From Coleophoma eucalyptorum (Eukaryota > Ascomycota > Leotiomycetes > Helotiales > Dermateaceae), in contig JALRME010000013.1 in the NCBI GenBank assembly GCA_026120035.1, forward strand, positions 496,001 through 560,000: DNA of 64,000 nucleotides, in the 5' to 3' direction. The position numbers and the translations under genes are program-made. Under the pieces are notes generated by a model. The model was not told where the DNA came from. It worked only from the letters and a program-made list of their open reading frames with translations, and ran no database searches. Positions 61,863 to 64,000 of this stretch are shown one piece after another (position 1 is the first letter of the stretch; each line of letters starts with the position of its first letter).

Positions 61863-62441
61863 ATGAACAAGTATTGGATCTCCAACCTTGACATCAATAA
61901 GAAGGTACAAGCAGTTGCATAAAAACAGCAGATATCACAATATCGGCTGATATTAAGGCTAGGTGATTACAACAGAATTGCAATACTACTTGGGTCCAGA
62001 GGCAACCGTGCGGCCATATACTTTCGAGGTATGTCCTAGTAGTGATCTTCGGATCGTGTGCTAAGCTTTTCATAGGGCGAGGATGGATTTCTCATAACCA
62101 CACCTGGCGAATGTTTAACTGATGTGAGCACCAATGCAGGCCAAAAGGCTGGTTTCGAAAGAAAGATTAACATTGACCTTGAATCTCAGGAGCAAATCGA
62201 TGACATTTGTCGCAAATCCAAAGAAGTTTGGGAGAAGCAAGCGGCAGCTCGATCCAAACAGGATCCAGACCGACAACTCAAACGCCCTCTTCACCAGCCG
62301 ATCTTGATTTCGAAAGCTTCTGGCTCATCCCACTCTGATTCATTGCGATATCAGCGTCGTTCTGATGATAAAGGTGACGGCTCACGACGACGTGGTGATG
62401 ATGACAGACATCGTGGTGAGCCTTCCCGATCTCGAAGATGA
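61863..62441 (+). CDS. Small conserved-looking fungal protein of unknown function
   Basis: Exons 61863-61904, 61963-62028, 62076-62123 and 62190-62441 give 135 residues. The joined N-terminus reads MNKYWISNLDINKK, VITTELQYYLGPEATVRPYT, GEDGFLITTPGECLTDEQID, DICRKSKEVWEKQAAARSKQ, then KRPLHQPILIS. All four exons join without frame problems and the content is well ordered, so the gene is real in my view. The motif string reminds me of a family of hypothetical filamentous-fungal proteins, which I cannot name. The C-terminal ~35 residues are Arg/Asp/Ser-rich and probably disordered (RRRGDDDRHRGEPSRSRR). The third intron is 66 nt without an in-frame stop, so retention would insert 22 residues. Confidence 0.72.
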
Positions 62442-63196
62442 CAGTAGGTTGCTTGTGTACGCACAAATCCGGTATGATGGAGTAAAACATGGGATAGAAT
62501 TTTGAGGCGGAAGAATTTGTGCCTTTGCCCTAGGAGATGAATGGCGATTCGTGGAAAACTTTTTTGAGGCATAGCGCTAGCTTTCCATCGGTTTTAATCT
62601 GAGACTACATGCGGGAGACTTCAGATGAAGCTGAAGTACATTTTTTCCCCAGCAAAAATCGCCGCGATGTAGGCATTCTATACTAAGAGTTCCAACAGTA
62701 TGTATAAGAAGCAGCTATACTCGATTCACTGTTTTGTGTTGAAAATTTGTCGCGGTAGTCTTTCAATATTGCTGGACATCGTGGTGAATAACCTTTGAGA
62801 TTCCATTTCATGGGTAGAGCTCATGCGCCTGAGCTGTGTTGCTAAAGGTTCTCCTTCAGATTGGAGTCTGTCTCAATGTAGTATACACGGGCATCTGTAG
62901 CCTCATTGTTAAAGTCTGGTGGTAACAAAAACATTGGAGCTGGGGCCATGCAACTACGCAGAACGAGACATGAGTATGATTGACCCCAATATTGCTCGCC
63001 ATTCAACCTGTCTGAGGTACGTACCTCTACTGTAGCAACCAGAGCCTTGGTTTTTGACAGAACACGTCTTGGGCGGGACAAGGTCAGTGATATGCACATA
63101 TCAACTGAGTATGCAAACCTATAACCGATTGCTGTGTTGCCAGATTGCCGCCTAATAGTGCACGGCTGTAAAATAATATCGTGTAAAGTATACCCA
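62442..63196. other. Region between the small gene and TEN1
   Basis: Convergent 3' ends. Contains the minus-strand ORF at 62842-63099, described separately; nothing else is seen. Confidence 0.5.
62842..63099 (-). CDS. Hypothetical ORF downstream of TEN1
   Basis: 85 residues from the first ATG (MCISLTLSRPRRVLSKTKAL, VATVEVRTSDRLNGEQYWGQ, SYSCLVLRSCMAPAP). The frame is also open upstream for about 35 codons (HDIILQPCTIRRQSGNTAIG) into the 3' end of TEN1, where it overlaps in another frame. That is unusual for non-coding DNA and suggests a real or recently lost exon. A possible GTACGTACCTCAG mini-intron-like string lies inside. No family recognised and no proper start found. Confidence 0.35.
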   Translation of the reverse strand: MCISLTLSRPRRVLSKTKALVATVEVRTSDRLNGEQYWGQSYSCLVLRSCMAPAPMFLLPPDFNNEATDARVYYIETDSNLKENL

Positions 63197-63809
63197 CTAA
63201 TCTTTGAGTGGCCTTTGCCTCTTCAGGGTTGATTCGTATTCATCTAGGTTGAAAGGTCCAGCGGACCATAATACGAGTGCCTGTATGAGGACTTGATGAG
63301 AGGTGGCACCGGGTCCCTTGTGGTTTCCAGGAGGGAGCCCATCTTTCACATAACCTATTACGTGAACCCATTCACCGTACTGAGTGTCGACAGGTTTCAA
63401 ACTACTAAGTAAGAGGTCGACATCTACCAATGCCTCCAAAGGGCTAGTGTTGGCTTCGGGGAAGTCATGCCGAAGTCTCATTGTTGCTGGTATCGCATTT
63501 TTAGAATACCCGTACACACTGTGATGATCAGCAAGTGGTTAAGAGCGATAAGAAGTCTCCAGAGCCGCAGTCTTCTTCTGCTCAGCATAAAAGTCATGCC
63601 CAACCAAGTAAAGATTTATTGAACCAGTAGAACTTGGTTCTCTTTAAATGAAGCCTTAAATAAAGTAGAGGGTGTGCGCACTTCATGCAAAGGAGAATTT
63701 GGGCTCACCATCCTAAGAACCGAACCTTTTCACCAGGTAATGAACGTTCAAGTTCGGATAGGAAAACCAGCTTAGAAGCTAGAGGCCCATTGTAAGATTT
63801 GCTGTCCAT
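63197..63809 (-). CDS. TEN1: CST telomere-capping complex subunit Ten1
   Basis: Exons 63809-63709 and 63518-63197 give 140 residues, typical of fungal Ten1. The OB-fold protein pairs with Stn1 (and Cdc13/CTC1) to cap telomeres and regulate fill-in synthesis. Matches to the fungal Ten1 pattern are GPLASKLVFLSELERSLPGE, KVRFLGCVYGYS across the splice, LEALVDVDLLLSSLKP and GEWVHVIGYV, then LIQALVLWSAGPFNLDEYES. The splice (TG|T) rebuilds the Cys-Val of FLGCV, which is strong support. The 190-nt intron is among the longest in this window. The C-terminus RQRPLKD is probably complete. Confidence 0.85.
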
Positions 63810-64000
63810 ATTTAGAATAATCAATAATTTCCCGTGCAAAATTCGAACCGAAAAATATGAGTGTGATATTGTAAAGCATACATTTTTTAGTTCTCGAGAT
63901 TTAATGTACGAATGGTAGCCTACTCCATTCCCAAAGCCCGAATTCCGCTTTGAGGTATTTCACGTGACTACGTCTCACGCTCGCCCGAAAGCTAAGCCTT

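Overview
The window looks like nuclear DNA of a filamentous ascomycete (Pezizomycotina). The gene set suggests a Leotiomycetes-type fungus, although species cannot be read from the sequence. The grounds are about 47 short spliceosomal introns (mostly 41-75 nt, GT...AG, CTAAC/CTGAC-like branch sites), pyrimidine-rich leaders before several start codons, and filamentous-fungal proteins such as a class III chitin synthase, ApsA/Num1 and Opy2. I rebuilt 18 protein genes exon by exon; in each the reading phases close and the joined length is a multiple of three. Only the OTU protease gene lacks introns. No tRNA, rRNA, CRISPR array, intact transposon or secondary-metabolite cluster was seen.

Layout. 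0-8 kb: Opy2-type HOG-pathway membrane anchor (-) and class III chitin synthase (+), divergent over 2.2 kb. 8-12.6 kb: three plus-strand genes, the NEDD8 E2 Ubc12, mitochondrial ketol-acid reductoisomerase Ilv5, and a PLP serine/threonine dehydratase-like enzyme. 13-17.3 kb: ApsA/Num1 cortical anchor (-). 17.3-24.4 kb: a 7 kb stretch without a recognisable gene, with several simple repeats. 24.4-28.9 kb: C2H2 transcription factor (-) and a DHA1-type MFS transporter (-). 29.6-36 kb: OTU protease (+), TPMT-family methyltransferase (-), SDR (+) and an ACSS3/propionyl-CoA-synthetase-like ligase (-); the last two are convergent and end in the peroxisomal signals SKL and AKL. 36.5-40.5 kb: mitochondrial SHMT (-) and ribosomal protein eL19 (-). 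41-54.5 kb: GCN1 (-) and an 11-exon DHX29/YLR419W-like helicase (+), head to head with 208 bp between start codons. 55-58.8 kb: an unrecognised 1198-residue protein (-). 58.8-61.9 kb: gene-poor DNA with one doubtful ORF. 61.9-63.8 kb: a small conserved fungal protein of unknown function (+) and the telomere-capping subunit Ten1 (-).

How the genes relate. Most are unrelated housekeeping and morphogenesis genes. Three loose themes stand out: amino-acid/one-carbon metabolism plus GCN1 (Ilv5, dehydratase, SHMT; TGACTC-type Gcn4/CpcA-like sites lie upstream of ILV5 and SHMT); translation (eL19, GCN1, helicase); and a possible peroxisomal acyl-CoA pair (SDR and ligase). The most useful observations are the paired PTS1 genes, the GCN1/helicase shared promoter, and several introns whose alternative splicing would change the protein in a predictable way (ILV5, SHMT, the small gene at 62 kb).
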